Positions 44,400 through 55,325 are shown, counted from the first letter of the stretch. The stretch is DNA of 64,000 bases from Roseateles sp. DAIF2 (GCF_015624425.1 NZ_CP049919.1:1922001-1986000); one strand, 5' to 3'. Made by a program: numbers and translations. The notes: generated by a model not told the origin, from the sequence alone.

Positions 44400-47300
44400 T
44401 CAGCTGTTGCCGAAGCCGAGGAACTCGAGCAACAGATTGCGGCGCGTGCGGCGGCGTTTGCGTTCGTCGTCGTCGCGGGCGGACTCGGTGCCGCTGGCCG
44501 TGGCCTGGGTCAGCGCGTCATTGGTCGGTACCGCGATCGGCGTGTTCACCGGCGTCTCGGCCACCGTGCCGCTGCGGTTGCCGGCGACGTTGATGTCGTT
44601 GGCGTTGACCAGGCGTTCGGCCCCGAGGAAGGCATTGCCCTTGGCGCGGATGCCGGCCTCGCCGGCATTGATCTCGCCGGTCGGCGCATACAGGTCCAGG
44701 TCGCTGCCGCTGCCCAGCACCGCAATGCCGCTGCCGCTGAAGGAGCCCGAGGCATCCAGCACCAGGCCGCCGTTGTCGAGCAGGCGCAGCACCGGCGGCG
44801 GGGCCCCGGTGACGGTCTTGGCGCCGCGGCCGGCATCGATATTGCCTCGCGAGGACCACATCAGCAGATCGCCACGGCCGAGCGTGAAGACGCGCGAGGC
44901 GTTGACCTCGAAGTCATCGCGCACGACGGTACTGACATGACCGCCGCTGACGGTGACGATGCCCAGATCCGACGGGCTCTTGGCCGTGCTGCCGACGATG
45001 TCGCCGGCATTGGCGCCACCGCCGGGGACCAGCACTGTGATGTCGGCCGCCTGCAGGGTCTTGATCTGGCTGTTCGGCATGCGCAGCTGGCCGGCCGGGC
45101 GCTCGCCGGGGAACAGCAGGTCGATCGCCAGATAACCGCTGCCGTAGCCGGCCCAGCGCTCGGCGCCATCCAGCTGCGAGGCCGCGCGGCCGCTCTTGCG
45201 CAGCTCGCCGACCAGCTGGCGGTTCAGCCAGGGAATCTGGCGCTCGATGCTCAACGCCTCGAAGGCCGCGGCCGCCTGCTCGGGGCGCACCGGCGTGCCA
45301 CCGGCGCTCTGCACATAGGCGGCCAGCGCCTCCAGCTGCTTGGCATCGGACAGCGCTGCCAGGCTGACTGCGCGCGTCGCCGCGGGCTGTGTCGCCAGGC
45401 CCGCCAGCATCATCCGCAGCACCGCCAGGCCCTGTTGCTCGGCGCCCAGTTGCGCCAGCAGCGGCAGGGCCTGCTCGGGCGTCAGCGCCGACCAGGCCGG
45501 CTGTCGCAGGTCCGCATAGCTCTTCAGCGCCGCGTCCACCGCTGCGTCGCCGGGCGGCTTGCCCAGCAGGGCGGCCACGCGCAGCCGCTGCTCGGCCGCC
45601 TCGGGGCGCGCCGGCAGTCCGCGCAGATGGGCGGCCAGCCAGCCGTCGACCCGCGCGCCACCGAACAGTTCGCGCAGCGCCTCGATCTGCGCCACCGGTG
45701 TCAGGCGCTCGAAGCCCGGCCGGACGCCACCGAGCAGGCCGAAGGCACGGCCCAACTGGCCTTGCCAGCCGGACACGCCCAGCACATGGAAGCCCTGGCG
45801 TACCGCTTGCGCATAGTCCTCGCCGCCATCGGCCAGGCCGGCCACCACGGTGATGCCGGCGCCCTGTTCGGGCAGCAGCACGCTGTTGGACAGATTGCCT
45901 CGCGCCACCAGCCCCTTGCCGGGGCCCAGGTCCACGTCACGGCCGGCCAGCAGCAGCAGTTGGCCAGGACCGGCCAGGTCAACGCCAGAGGCGAGGCCGC
46001 CGAAGCGGATGTCGCGGCCGGCGCGCAGCAGGGTCTGTTCCTGCGGCCGACCTTCGGCAGGGCTCTGGTGCTGGACCGTCAGACTGTCGCTCACGCGCAG
46101 GTCGCGGCCGGCGCGCAGCTCCAGCGGCCGTGCGGAATACAGCGATGTGCTTTCGATCAGCAGGTCGCCACGCTGGGCCACGAAGCGGGCCGGCTCGCGC
46201 GTGCTCTGGTCCGGCCGCAACTGGCCGGCCGCATCCAGCACGCCCAGGCGCTGAGCCTTCATGAAAGCCTCATCGGGACGGAAGCCGAAGGGCAGCGGCG
46301 CATTGCCCAGCGCCGGCAGGTCGATGTTGGACAGGGTCAGCGATTCGCCGGCGCCCAGCCAGGTGCGTGCACCGGCCGGATCGGCGCTGTCGCTCCATTG
46401 CCGGATGTTGTTGGCCTGGATCGAGCCCTGCGGCGCGAGCAGGCGCAGATCGATGGGCAGCACGGCGCCCATCGGGTCGCCATTGATTTCTTCACCCGAA
46501 CGCAAGGACTGCTGGGCTCCCGCGTAGGCGATGCTGCCGGCCGCGCTCTGCAGCAGCAGGCTGGCGCGCGTATCCAGGCCAGGCAATGAGAGGTTTTTAC
46601 CCATGCTGTTGGCCGTAGCCGCATAGGCATGAGCCATGTTGCGCACACTGGCCAGGCGCAAATCCTGGCCGGCCTGTACCCGCACGGCCGCATCCTGGAA
46701 CACCAATTGCAAGCCCGGTTCGAGGGTGGCGTCGACGCCGGCATCGTTGCGGATCGCGCCGCCGGCGCGCACATCGAGCAGGCCTCGGGTGGCCAGCAGC
46801 TGGCCGCTGACCAGGTTGCGTCCGGCGCTGGCACGCAGCGCGCCGCCACCGAAGCGAGCGAGTCCCGTGCCGTTGTTCGCCGTGGCGGTGGCCGCCACCG
46901 CCTGCGTGCTTGGCGCCATCGCCAACCCGCTGCCGGCCGCGGCCGCATGCAGCTGATGCAGGTCCCGGCCGGCCTGCACCGTGATGTCGCCGCCGCCGAA
47001 GCTGGCGATGCCCTGCGCAAAGAGGTCGCTGCGGGCGAACCAGGCGATGGCCACCTCGTTCGAGGAAGCGCGCCACAGCCAGTCGCTGACCGAGCGCTGC
47101 TCCGTGCCGTTGGCCACGCCCGCCACATCGCGGCCGGCCTTCAAGGTGATGCGGCCGCCGCCGGTGGTGAAGGGGCTCATGCCGCTGCCGTCCAGCTCGG
47201 TCGCCAGCGACTCCAGCACCGGCGCGTGGATGGTGGTCGGTACCGGATCGGGGTCTCCGGGTTCTTCCGGCTCCGGGGTCGGTGTCGGGGTGGGCGTCGG

Positions 47301-50300
47301 AGTCGGAGGAGGTGTCGGCGTCGGCGGTTTCTCGCCGGGCTTGGTTGGCGAGCCCGGTGGCGGCGTGGTGCCGGTGCTGTTGTCGCCGTTGCCGGGCGAG
47401 GGCCGTTCGGCGCTGGCGGTTGCCTGCACCAGCAAGGCCTGCCGCCGCACGTTTGAGAGGCTCCAGGCCTCGGTCGAAACATCTCCAGCACCACCATCGC
47501 TCGGCGGTTCGGGATCGGCCACCTGGCCCACCGGCGTGCCGGTCGTGTAGAGCTTGGCGCTGCTGTTGAGCAGGCGGATGTCGCGGCCGGCCATCACCTC
47601 GATCTGCCCGACGGTGCTGCGCACCGCGACCTCGGGCGCCGGTTGGCCGGGCCGGGCGGCCGCGCCGATCAGCACCGAGCCCTTGTCCTCGGCCAGGCGC
47701 TCCAGCCCCAGCAAGGCGCGCGGGTCGGCGCCGGCCAGGTCGGCGCCGGCCACCAGGCGGATGTCGCCGGCCAATGCGGAGGTGCCGATCAGCCGTTCCG
47801 GGTCGTTCGGCGAGGGTCGGAAACCGGTGGCGAGGCTGCTCTTGAGCAGCAGATTGCCGGCCGCGCGCAGGGTCAGCGCGGTCTCGGCCGCATGCGGGGC
47901 GCGTCCGGCCTGCGCCTTGCTCAGCACCGGCAGTTGCCAGCTCTTGCTCAGGCTCAGGTCGCCATCGGCGCGCACCTCGACTCCGGCGCGCACGCGCAGC
48001 AGGGCCTGCAGGCCGGCTTGGCCACCGGACGCCAGGCGGGCCGCGATGGCTTCGGCCGTCTGCTGGCGTTCGCCCATGAATTCGGCGTTGTCGGCCAGCA
48101 CGCGCTCCAGGCCCAGGGGCTTGCCTGCCGGCGGCGGTGTCGGTGTGGGCGGCGTCGGTACCGGCGTCATGCCATCGACCAGGTCATTGACGCCGGTGTA
48201 GACCCGCACCGCTTCGACATCGAGGCGGGCTACGCCGCGCAGCTCGCCGGCGATCGGCGCGATGCGCACATCCTGGCCCGCGGTGCGTGCGGCGCGTAGC
48301 TGCACCAGGCCGGCGGCCGGTGTCGCACCGGGGCCGGACAGGTCGATCAGGCTGCCCGCCTGCAGTGCCAGTTGGCCCTGTTCGCTGTTGAGCCAGACAC
48401 TGCCGGCCCCGTCGGCCTGCTGCTGGTGGCGTGCCAGCAACTGGGCACCATCTGCCAGCAGCAGATCATCGCGGGCGTTCAGGCGGATCTGGCCGCCCTG
48501 GGCGGTCGACGCGTCGAGTCGCCCGGCCACACTGAGGCGACCGGCATCGCTGCTCAGGGTCAGCGAGGCGGCGCGCAAGGTCGTGCCGGCCGCCAGATGC
48601 TGATCGCCCTGGCGGTTGCGTACCTCGATGGCTTGCGTGAAGGCCTGCGGGCCGGCCTGTGCGACCAGGGCCGCAACGTGGGCCAGATCCAGTGCGGCGC
48701 GGCTGTCCAGCTGCAGGCTGGCGCCGCGCTCGAACGAGGCCGCCGCGGCCAGCAGCTGGCCGTCCAGGCGCAGCGCCCCTTCGGGCGCGGCCAGGTTGAG
48801 GCGGCCGGCATCGCCGTCGCCGGCGGCCGAGACATCGAGCCGGCTGCCGGCCAGCAGGCGCAGATCGCCATGCTCGCTGATGGCGCGCAGGCTGCCGGCG
48901 GCGATGTCGGCGCGCAGCGTGTCGCCGATGCTTTCGCTGCGGCCGGCCACGCTGACGCGGGCCCGACTGCCGAACACCAGATCGGCGTTGGCGCCGCTGG
49001 CGCGCAGCTCCAGCTGGGCGGCCGGCAGGTCCAGGGTGGTGTCGAGGTTCAGGCGCTGCGTGCGCAGCGACAGGCGCGCCGCCGCGACCGCATCGGCCGC
49101 ACCCGTCGCCGCCGGCTGCGCGGCCGGGGTCTGCAGGTTCAATGTCCCGCCGATGCGCCAGTCCAGCTCGGCGGCCCGCACCGGGCCGACGCCTTCGGGG
49201 CGTGCGGCCTTCAGCACCGGCGTGTAGACCTGCAGATCGGCTCGCTCCAGGGTCAGCTCGCTGCGGCCACTGAACAGCAGGGCTTGCTCGGCGCGAAGCT
49301 CGGCGCTGCTCAATTGCCAGTGCTGGCTGCCGTCCAGCAGATGCAGCTCACCCTGGCGGGCACCCTGGCCGCTGGCGGCCAGCAGCAGCCGGCCTCCGGC
49401 GGTGTTGGCCGCGCCGGCGGTGGTGCCCGCTCCGGTGCTGTTGCCGAGATCGATGCGGCTCGCATGCACCGTCGCCAGGCCATCGCCCAGCACCCGCAGG
49501 CCCGGTGCATCCAGGCTCAGCCACGCCAGGCCCGGTCCCCCCAGGCTGGCACCGGCCAGGAAATCGAAGCCCGCATAGCTGCGCAGCAGCAGGCGCTCGG
49601 CCCCGCCCAGCTGGGCCAGCAGGCCGGCCCCCAGCAGGGTGCTGTCGTCCTGCAGCGGCGCATTGCCGCCGATCTGCAGCCGTGCCACGCCCAGGCCGAC
49701 ATTGGCCGCCTGCAGCCGTGCGTCGCCGGCCAGCGTGCTGCGGCCGGTGGCGTCCAGCAGCAGGCTGCCGCCGGCCGCGCTCAGCGTGCTGCCCGCGCCG
49801 ATTTGCAGATCGCCGCGCTTGCGCTCGGCGCCGCTGCGCGTCAGTCCGGTCTCGCGATGGCCTGAGACCAGCAGGGCCGCGCCATCGCCCTCCAGCTGCC
49901 AGTTGCGGCCGGCGGTCTTGGTGTCGGTCGCCAGCGCCTCGAGCTTGCTTCCCTGGCCCAGGGTGAGCCGGTCCCGAGCCGCCAGCAGCAGGGTCTGGGC
50001 CTGCAATGCCGCGGTCTCGGGCGCCAGCTCCACGGTGCTGGCACGCAGTTCCAGCAGCTCGGGTGTGGCCAGTTTCTTCGGCGTCGCTCCGATCACCAGA
50101 TGCTGGGCGCCCAGCGCCGACAGCTGGCCCGGGTCCAGATGCAGGGTGCCGGCGCGGGCCGGGCCGCCGATCTGGATATGTTCCGCACCGAAGTAGGCGC
50201 TGCCGGCCTGGCCCTGCTCGCCCTTGGCACCCTGGCCCGCGTCGAAACGGGCCAGGCCGCGAATCTGAGCCTGCTGGGTGGCGACCACCAGGCTGCCGGC

Positions 50301-53300
50301 ATCGCGCAGCAGCGCCGGCCGGGTGAGGTCCCGGCCGGCCGCCAGGGCCGGGAAGAATTGGTCGGCGTCGGCCAGCCGGATCTCGCTGGACTTGCGCGCC
50401 TGGGCGGCGCTGAGCAGCTGCCAGGTGCTGGTCAGGGCCTCTTGTTCGCCGCTGCCGATCAGGCCCAGTCGGGCGCCCAGCAGCAGGCTGCCGTCGTCGC
50501 GCCGGAAGCTGGTGCCCAGGGCCAACGGCATCGCGCCGGGGCCGGCCGGCCGCAGCAGCCAGGCACCGTCCAGCATCGCATAGCGGGCCGGCAGCAGGGT
50601 GTAGGTGCCGGCGGGAACCGGTGCGCCCTCGCCGATCGTGATCTGGCGCCCCAATGCCGGTGCGCCCTCGTCGGCCCGGGCCTGCGTGCCCGAGCTCTGC
50701 ACGCCCGGCACGATGGCATAGGCGCCGTCCAGGCCGGTGAACACATCGCGCGAGCCGCCCGGGCCCGGCACGAACTGCCAGGCGCTGAGCTTGCCGCCGC
50801 CGCGCAGGTCCAGCAGCGCGCCCGGCGCCACATCGACCGCCGCCGCATTGAGCGCGATCGCCTTGGTCGGCGCCGCGTCCAGCACCGCACCGGCGTTGGT
50901 GCCGGGTGTGACCCAGCGTTCGCCCGCCCAGGTGCCGAACAGGAATTCGCGGCCGGCCGCGCTGACCGAGGTCTCGCTGCCCGCCAGCAGGCTCAGCGTG
51001 CCGCTGGCCTGGAACTCGATGCTGCCGGCCGGCGCGCGCAGCCGCCCGCCCTGCACGATGCTGGCGGCCTTCAGCTTCAGGCTGCCGCCGGCGCTCCAGG
51101 GCAGGGCCGGTGCCGCGCCGTCCGCCGCGGCGATATCGAGCCGGCGTTCGCCGGCGTCGATGCCGAAGACCGTGTCGCTGGCGGGGAAGATCTGGCGTGC
51201 CGTCAGCCGGGTGTCGGCCGCGCTCGCCAGGCCGCCCTGGTAGCCGCTGGCCGTGGCCACGCCCTGCAGGCGCAGGTCGCCGCCGCTTCTCAGGGTCAGG
51301 TCTTGCAGACCCTGGGTCACCAGGGGGCCGCCCAGCACCATGAACTCGCCGGCGTCCAGCGTCAGCGCGGCACGGCCCGCCTGGGCCTGGGGCAGGGGGC
51401 GTGCCGCGCCGCCACCGCTGGCCGGGGTGACGGGCGTCCAGCCGTTCTGCCACTCCAGCAGCGGCGCCGCCAGCCGCGCCTGGGCCTGGCCCTGCAGCTG
51501 CAAGACCGGCGTGTCGAGCTTGAGGCCGCGGGCCAGATCGAGATTCACGCCATCGGCGATCGCGATGCCCTCCTGGGCGGCCAGGCTCAGCTCGGCCACG
51601 CCGCTGCCTCGCAGCAGCGCGGTCGACAGCGAGGCGCGGCCGCTCAGGCCGGTCGGTGCCGGCAGCAGATCGGCGCGCAGCGTATCGCTGCGGTGCTCCT
51701 CGGTGCCGACCAGCTCCAGCTGGCGCAGCGCCGGCAGCCCTTCGACGTTCTTGGTCACGAAGCCAGGCACCAGGCGGACCGACAGCGTGCCGCCGCCCTG
51801 GCCCGCACCGCCTGCATGGGCCCGCAAGCTGCCTTCCAGCACCAAATCCTGGTTGGCACTGATGCTGAGCGTGCCGGCGCTGCTGGCCAACTGGCGCAGC
51901 CGCTGCGTCGAGCCGCCCGGGCCCTGCTCCTTGACCAGCAACGCGCCGCTGGCGCCGCTGATGTCGATCACCGCGCCGCGCTGCCAGACCAGGCTGGTGC
52001 CATGGGTGTTGTCGCCGCTGGCGCTCAGGCTGACGGAGCCCCCCCCCAGCACCCGGCCCAGGGGCTGACCCTCGGTGCCCGGCTGCAGCTGGCGCCGGCC
52101 GGCCACATCGATGCGGCTCTTGGCACCCAGCCACAGGTAATGCGGAATCTTGTCGGCGTCGGCGGCCTTGACGGCCAGGCTGATCTGGCCGCCGGGCGCC
52201 AGCAGCTCGCCATCCATCGCCAGCGCGGTGGCGGCCGACAGCGAGAGTTTGGCACCCGGCTCCAGCGCGATGCCGGCCCCCTCGGCCACGCTCAGCCGGC
52301 CCTCGGGCCGGCTGCCGCCCAGGCCGCTGGAGGCCAGGCTCAGCTCGATCGCCTTGGGCAGGCCCTGGCGTGGTGCGGCCAGGGTCATCAGCTCGTCGAT
52401 CGGGCTGCCGCTGGGACGGCTGCGTGCCACCGCCTCGGCATGCCACAGCTGCTGGGTTGGCGCCAGCCGGGTGCCGGCCGTCAGCTCCAGCGCCCGGCGG
52501 CCATCCAGCGTGAAGCGGCCGAAGCCGCCCTGGCTGAAGAATTCGGTGCCCAGTACCAGGATGCCCGGGGCGGCCGGCGCCGCTGCGCTGCCGCCGATGC
52601 GCAGGCCGGGCGCCGTCAGGCTCAGGTGGCCGCCCTGGGTCATCGAGAAGCCGCGCAGCTCGCCGCCCAGCTCGAGCCGGCGCGCCGCGGCATCGTCGGT
52701 GAAGGTGCTGCTGCCGGTGCTCAGCGTGATCGATCCGGCGGCGCCGCCGCAGATCTGTCCGGCCGCGCAGCCGGCCAGGCCGTTGGCGCCGGCCAGCAAT
52801 GCGCCGCCCGAGACATCGAGCCGGCTGGCCGCGCCCAGGCTCACGCCGGTGCCACCGGAGATCAACAGCGTGCCGCCCTTCAACGTCAGCGCGCCAGCCT
52901 CCGGGTCCAGCGCGGCATTGCTCCATTGGCCGGCCACATCCAGCTTGGCGCCGGACTTGAGCTCGACCTTGCCCTGCAGGCTGTTCAGCACCAGGCTGCC
53001 GGAGGCGCCGCGGATATCGGCATCGACGCCGATGCGGCCCCGCTCGGACAGCAGCTGCAGGCTGCCGCGTGCCGGCAGGTTCAGCGCCGCCTGGCTGGCG
53101 ATGTTGCCTTCGGCGGCGATCGTGATGTTCTGGAAGCCGGCGCTCAGCAGCCTGGTGGCGGCCAGGCCCGAATCGCCCGGCAACGCGGCCTGGGGCTCGT
53201 CGCCCCGTAGCAACTGCTGCCATTGCGCCGCGTCCAGCGGCGCGAGCTCGCTGCCGCCGATGCGGAAGTTCCGCAGCACGGCGCCGGCATAGGCGTTCGC

Positions 53301-55325
53301 GCCGAAATCCGCGTGGTGGCGGCTGGCGCCGAGGTTCAGGCTGGCCCCGGCCGGCAGCGCATCCAGGCCGATGCGCTGGCGCCGGCCCAGGGTGCTCTGG
53401 CCCGACAGCGCGCCGTCAAGCCGCACCAGCGGCGCCACCACGGCCAGGCTGCCGCCGCGCGCGCCTTCGGTATAGCCGGCCTCCTGGCGTGCCGGCATCA
53501 CCGTGCCGTAGCTGACGATCGGGCCCCAGCGGTCGAATCTGGCCTTGTTGGTGCCGGCGTTGCTGATCGCGGTGTAGAGCAGGTCGCTGGGCGCGTTGTT
53601 CAGGTTGTAGCTCTTGCCGCTGGTGCTGAACAGCTGGGTCGGGCGCACCTCGGCATCCAGGTAGCGCAGCAGGCCACCGTCGACCGCGAGGCGCGATTCG
53701 GCATGGGACAGCACCGCCTCGCCGGCCAGCAGCTTCAGGCTGCCGCCCTGGGCCATGCGCTCGCTGGCGCTGCGCTGCTGGGCGCGGCGGTAGTTGTCCA
53801 GGCTGCCCAGGATCAGCGAGTCCTGGCGCGTGTCCAGGGTTACCTTGTTGCGGTAGAGCAGGCCTTCCTTCTGCAGCGGCGCATCCTTCAGGTCGTTGCT
53901 GCCCAGCAGCTCGGTCGTGACGAAATGGCGCGCCACGCTGAGTTCGGCATTGCGGGTGCCCGACAGGTCGATGCTGGCGCCGGCATCGATCAGGATGCGG
54001 CCACCCCCGGGGGCGAGCGCCTCCTTCTCCAACAGGCCGGCGCGGTAGTCGGGCTTGCTCAGGGCGCGCAGGCTGGCCTGGGCGGCCGGTGCAACGATGC
54101 TGGCTCCGCGCTCCAGGATGATGTTGCTGCCGGCCAGGTCCAGGCGCGAGCTGATGAAGCCGGCGTTGTCGTCCGTGCTCAGGGCCTTGCCGTCTGCGCC
54201 CTGGTCGGCCGCGTCGATCCTGATGCTGCTGCCGGCGCCCAGCCGCAACTCGCCGCTGACTCGCGCGCGCTTGTAGAAAATGTCTTTGGTCTCGAAGGCC
54301 TCGACCACTCCCCCCTGGGCCAGCAGCAGCACCGAGCCGTTCTGCGCGACGCTGGTGCTGGCGCTGATGCGGCCCGACTGGTTGACCGCCATGCCCACCA
54401 GTGTGGTGTTGCCGCGCGGGGTGTGGATCAGGCCGCCGGCCTCGTTGGCGACCCGGCCGTCGCCCGCGCTGCCCAGCTTGTCGCGGCCCACCTCGACCAG
54501 TAGGCCGCGCAGCGCCGGCACCGCCGGGTTGCTCTCGGCGGCGTAGAGCGGCTCGGCGGTGGGCAGCTTGTAGTAGACCTCGGCGCCGGCACCCAGCACC
54601 ACCTGGCCGCCCGGCGCGCTGAGCGTGCCGGCGTTCTGGACATCGCGCGCGAACAGGAAGATGCGGCCGCCCTCGGCGGTCTTGATCTCGGCGCCCGCGT
54701 CGACGTGAACGAAATTCTTGCTATTGATGAAATCGCCGGCGGCACCATCGAAGCGGAAGGCCGGAGCGGCGCCGGTGATGTTGGCGACGAAGCCGTTTCG
54801 GTAGTCCTCTTCCCTGGGCTTGAGCGCGGTGGCGACCAGGTTGCCGACATCGACGCTGGCGCCGCGGCCGAACAGGATGCCGTTGCGGTTGTAGATCAGC
54901 ACCTCGCCGCCCTTGGTGGCGCTGAGCTTGCCGAAGATCTGGCTGGGGGCCGTGCCGTCGACCCGGTTCAGCGCGCTGGCGCCGGCCTGAGCCATGTCGA
55001 AGGTCACCGAACTCTCGGCGCCGATGTCGAAGCTGGCCCAGTTGTAGATGGCGCGCGCGCTGTCCTGCTGGATGCGCATGTCCTGGCCGCCGCGCGCGTT
55101 CGCCGTGGTTTGCGGCGCATTGCGCGGCCCCTGCCCATAGACCCGCCAGCCTGCCGCCGGCTTGGGCACGGCGTTCACGGCGGGCGGCACCGACACCCGC
55201 GTCTGCGCCGGCGAGCTCAGCGGCATCGCCATGGCCAGGGCCGCCACCAGCGGATGCAGCAGCCAGCGGCGGCTGTGGTGGGCGTTCGGGCGGCGGGCGG
55301 CGGCGAGGCTGTGGAGCGATGACAT
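44400..55325 (-). CDS. Giant filamentous-haemagglutinin-family exoprotein (TpsA)
   Basis: A 3641-residue secreted adhesin-like protein and the largest gene in the window. A long signal peptide (cleavage near PLSSPAQ, ~residue 41) is followed by the two-partner secretion domain at ~60-250, with IYNWASFDIGAESSVTFDMAQ, ALNRVDGTAPSQIFGKLSA and GEVLIYNRNGILFGRGA. Thousands of residues of beta-helix repeats (LxLxAxxGxLxL type) come next. Two Pro/Thr-rich linkers (~2390 and ~2640-2690) break the helix. The C-terminal third resembles the DUF3739 region of FHA-family proteins, which I recall as linked to surface-signalling loci. It ends in a basic tail, RDDDERKRRRTRRN. It starts 49 bases after tpsB. 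Exported by the neighbouring TpsB; whether it is released or anchored is unknown. Confidence 0.92.
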   Translation of the reverse strand: MSSLHSLAAARRPNAHHSRRWLLHPLVAALAMAMPLSSPAQTRVSVPPAVNAVPKPAAGWRVYGQGPRNAPQTTANARGGQDMRIQQDSARAIYNWASFDIGAESSVTFDMAQAGASALNRVDGTAPSQIFGKLSATKGGEVLIYNRNGILFGRGASVDVGNLVATALKPREEDYRNGFVANITGAAPAFRFDGAAGDFINSKNFVHVDAGAEIKTAEGGRIFLFARDVQNAGTLSAPGGQVVLGAGAEVYYKLPTAEPLYAAESNPAVPALRGLLVEVGRDKLGSAGDGRVANEAGGLIHTPRGNTTLVGMAVNQSGRISASTSVAQNGSVLLLAQGGVVEAFETKDIFYKRARVSGELRLGAGSSIRIDAADQGADGKALSTDDNAGFISSRLDLAGSNIILERGASIVAPAAQASLRALSKPDYRAGLLEKEALAPGGGRILIDAGASIDLSGTRNAELSVARHFVTTELLGSNDLKDAPLQKEGLLYRNKVTLDTRQDSLILGSLDNYRRAQQRSASERMAQGGSLKLLAGEAVLSHAESRLAVDGGLLRYLDAEVRPTQLFSTSGKSYNLNNAPSDLLYTAISNAGTNKARFDRWGPIVSYGTVMPARQEAGYTEGARGGSLAVVAPLVRLDGALSGQSTLGRRQRIGLDALPAGASLNLGASRHHADFGANAYAGAVLRNFRIGGSELAPLDAAQWQQLLRGDEPQAALPGDSGLAATRLLSAGFQNITIAAEGNIASQAALNLPARGSLQLLSERGRIGVDADIRGASGSLVLNSLQGKVELKSGAKLDVAGQWSNAALDPEAGALTLKGGTLLISGGTGVSLGAASRLDVSGGALLAGANGLAGCAAGQICGGAAGSITLSTGSSTFTDDAAARRLELGGELRGFSMTQGGHLSLTAPGLRIGGSAAAPAAPGILVLGTEFFSQGGFGRFTLDGRRALELTAGTRLAPTQQLWHAEAVARSRPSGSPIDELMTLAAPRQGLPKAIELSLASSGLGGSRPEGRLSVAEGAGIALEPGAKLSLSAATALAMDGELLAPGGQISLAVKAADADKIPHYLWLGAKSRIDVAGRRQLQPGTEGQPLGRVLGGGSVSLSASGDNTHGTSLVWQRGAVIDISGASGALLVKEQGPGGSTQRLRQLASSAGTLSISANQDLVLEGSLRAHAGGAGQGGGTLSVRLVPGFVTKNVEGLPALRQLELVGTEEHRSDTLRADLLPAPTGLSGRASLSTALLRGSGVAELSLAAQEGIAIADGVNLDLARGLKLDTPVLQLQGQAQARLAAPLLEWQNGWTPVTPASGGGAARPLPQAQAGRAALTLDAGEFMVLGGPLVTQGLQDLTLRSGGDLRLQGVATASGYQGGLASAADTRLTARQIFPASDTVFGIDAGERRLDIAAADGAAPALPWSAGGSLKLKAASIVQGGRLRAPAGSIEFQASGTLSLLAGSETSVSAAGREFLFGTWAGERWVTPGTNAGAVLDAAPTKAIALNAAAVDVAPGALLDLRGGGKLSAWQFVPGPGGSRDVFTGLDGAYAIVPGVQSSGTQARADEGAPALGRQITIGEGAPVPAGTYTLLPARYAMLDGAWLLRPAGPGAMPLALGTSFRRDDGSLLLGARLGLIGSGEQEALTSTWQLLSAAQARKSSEIRLADADQFFPALAAGRDLTRPALLRDAGSLVVATQQAQIRGLARFDAGQGAKGEQGQAGSAYFGAEHIQIGGPARAGTLHLDPGQLSALGAQHLVIGATPKKLATPELLELRASTVELAPETAALQAQTLLLAARDRLTLGQGSKLEALATDTKTAGRNWQLEGDGAALLVSGHRETGLTRSGAERKRGDLQIGAGSTLSAAGGSLLLDATGRSTLAGDARLQAANVGLGVARLQIGGNAPLQDDSTLLGAGLLAQLGGAERLLLRSYAGFDFLAGASLGGPGLAWLSLDAPGLRVLGDGLATVHASRIDLGNSTGAGTTAGAANTAGGRLLLAASGQGARQGELHLLDGSQHWQLSSAELRAEQALLFSGRSELTLERADLQVYTPVLKAARPEGVGPVRAAELDWRIGGTLNLQTPAAQPAATGAADAVAAARLSLRTQRLNLDTTLDLPAAQLELRASGANADLVFGSRARVSVAGRSESIGDTLRADIAAGSLRAISEHGDLRLLAGSRLDVSAAGDGDAGRLNLAAPEGALRLDGQLLAAAASFERGASLQLDSRAALDLAHVAALVAQAGPQAFTQAIEVRNRQGDQHLAAGTTLRAASLTLSSDAGRLSVAGRLDASTAQGGQIRLNARDDLLLADGAQLLARHQQQADGAGSVWLNSEQGQLALQAGSLIDLSGPGATPAAGLVQLRAARTAGQDVRIAPIAGELRGVARLDVEAVRVYTGVNDLVDGMTPVPTPPTPTPPPAGKPLGLERVLADNAEFMGERQQTAEAIAARLASGGQAGLQALLRVRAGVEVRADGDLSLSKSWQLPVLSKAQAGRAPHAAETALTLRAAGNLLLKSSLATGFRPSPNDPERLIGTSALAGDIRLVAGADLAGADPRALLGLERLAEDKGSVLIGAAARPGQPAPEVAVRSTVGQIEVMAGRDIRLLNSSAKLYTTGTPVGQVADPEPPSDGGAGDVSTEAWSLSNVRRQALLVQATASAERPSPGNGDNSTGTTPPPGSPTKPGEKPPTPTPPPTPTPTPTPTPEPEEPGDPDPVPTTIHAPVLESLATELDGSGMSPFTTGGGRITLKAGRDVAGVANGTEQRSVSDWLWRASSNEVAIAWFARSDLFAQGIASFGGGDITVQAGRDLHQLHAAAAGSGLAMAPSTQAVAATATANNGTGLARFGGGALRASAGRNLVSGQLLATRGLLDVRAGGAIRNDAGVDATLEPGLQLVFQDAAVRVQAGQDLRLASVRNMAHAYAATANSMGKNLSLPGLDTRASLLLQSAAGSIAYAGAQQSLRSGEEINGDPMGAVLPIDLRLLAPQGSIQANNIRQWSDSADPAGARTWLGAGESLTLSNIDLPALGNAPLPFGFRPDEAFMKAQRLGVLDAAGQLRPDQSTREPARFVAQRGDLLIESTSLYSARPLELRAGRDLRVSDSLTVQHQSPAEGRPQEQTLLRAGRDIRFGGLASGVDLAGPGQLLLLAGRDVDLGPGKGLVARGNLSNSVLLPEQGAGITVVAGLADGGEDYAQAVRQGFHVLGVSGWQGQLGRAFGLLGGVRPGFERLTPVAQIEALRELFGGARVDGWLAAHLRGLPARPEAAEQRLRVAALLGKPPGDAAVDAALKSYADLRQPAWSALTPEQALPLLAQLGAEQQGLAVLRMMLAGLATQPAATRAVSLAALSDAKQLEALAAYVQSAGGTPVRPEQAAAAFEALSIERQIPWLNRQLVGELRKSGRAASQLDGAERWAGYGSGYLAIDLLFPGERPAGQLRMPNSQIKTLQAADITVLVPGGGANAGDIVGSTAKSPSDLGIVTVSGGHVSTVVRDDFEVNASRVFTLGRGDLLMWSSRGNIDAGRGAKTVTGAPPPVLRLLDNGGLVLDASGSFSGSGIAVLGSGSDLDLYAPTGEINAGEAGIRAKGNAFLGAERLVNANDINVAGNRSGTVAETPVNTPIAVPTNDALTQATASGTESARDDDERKRRRTRRNLLLEFLGFGNS

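Noticed and set aside
46900..48200. CRISPR-like regular repeats within the TpsA region
   Set aside because: The repetition is coding: degenerate beta-helix strands and Pro/Thr linkers, with no constant repeat-spacer pattern.
49348..53223. A 1291-codon minus-strand frame inside the TpsA gene, in another frame
   Set aside because: Its product is Gly/Arg/Ala/Pro-rich nonsense typical of a shifted frame; the 3641-codon frame has coherent FHA-type repeats throughout.
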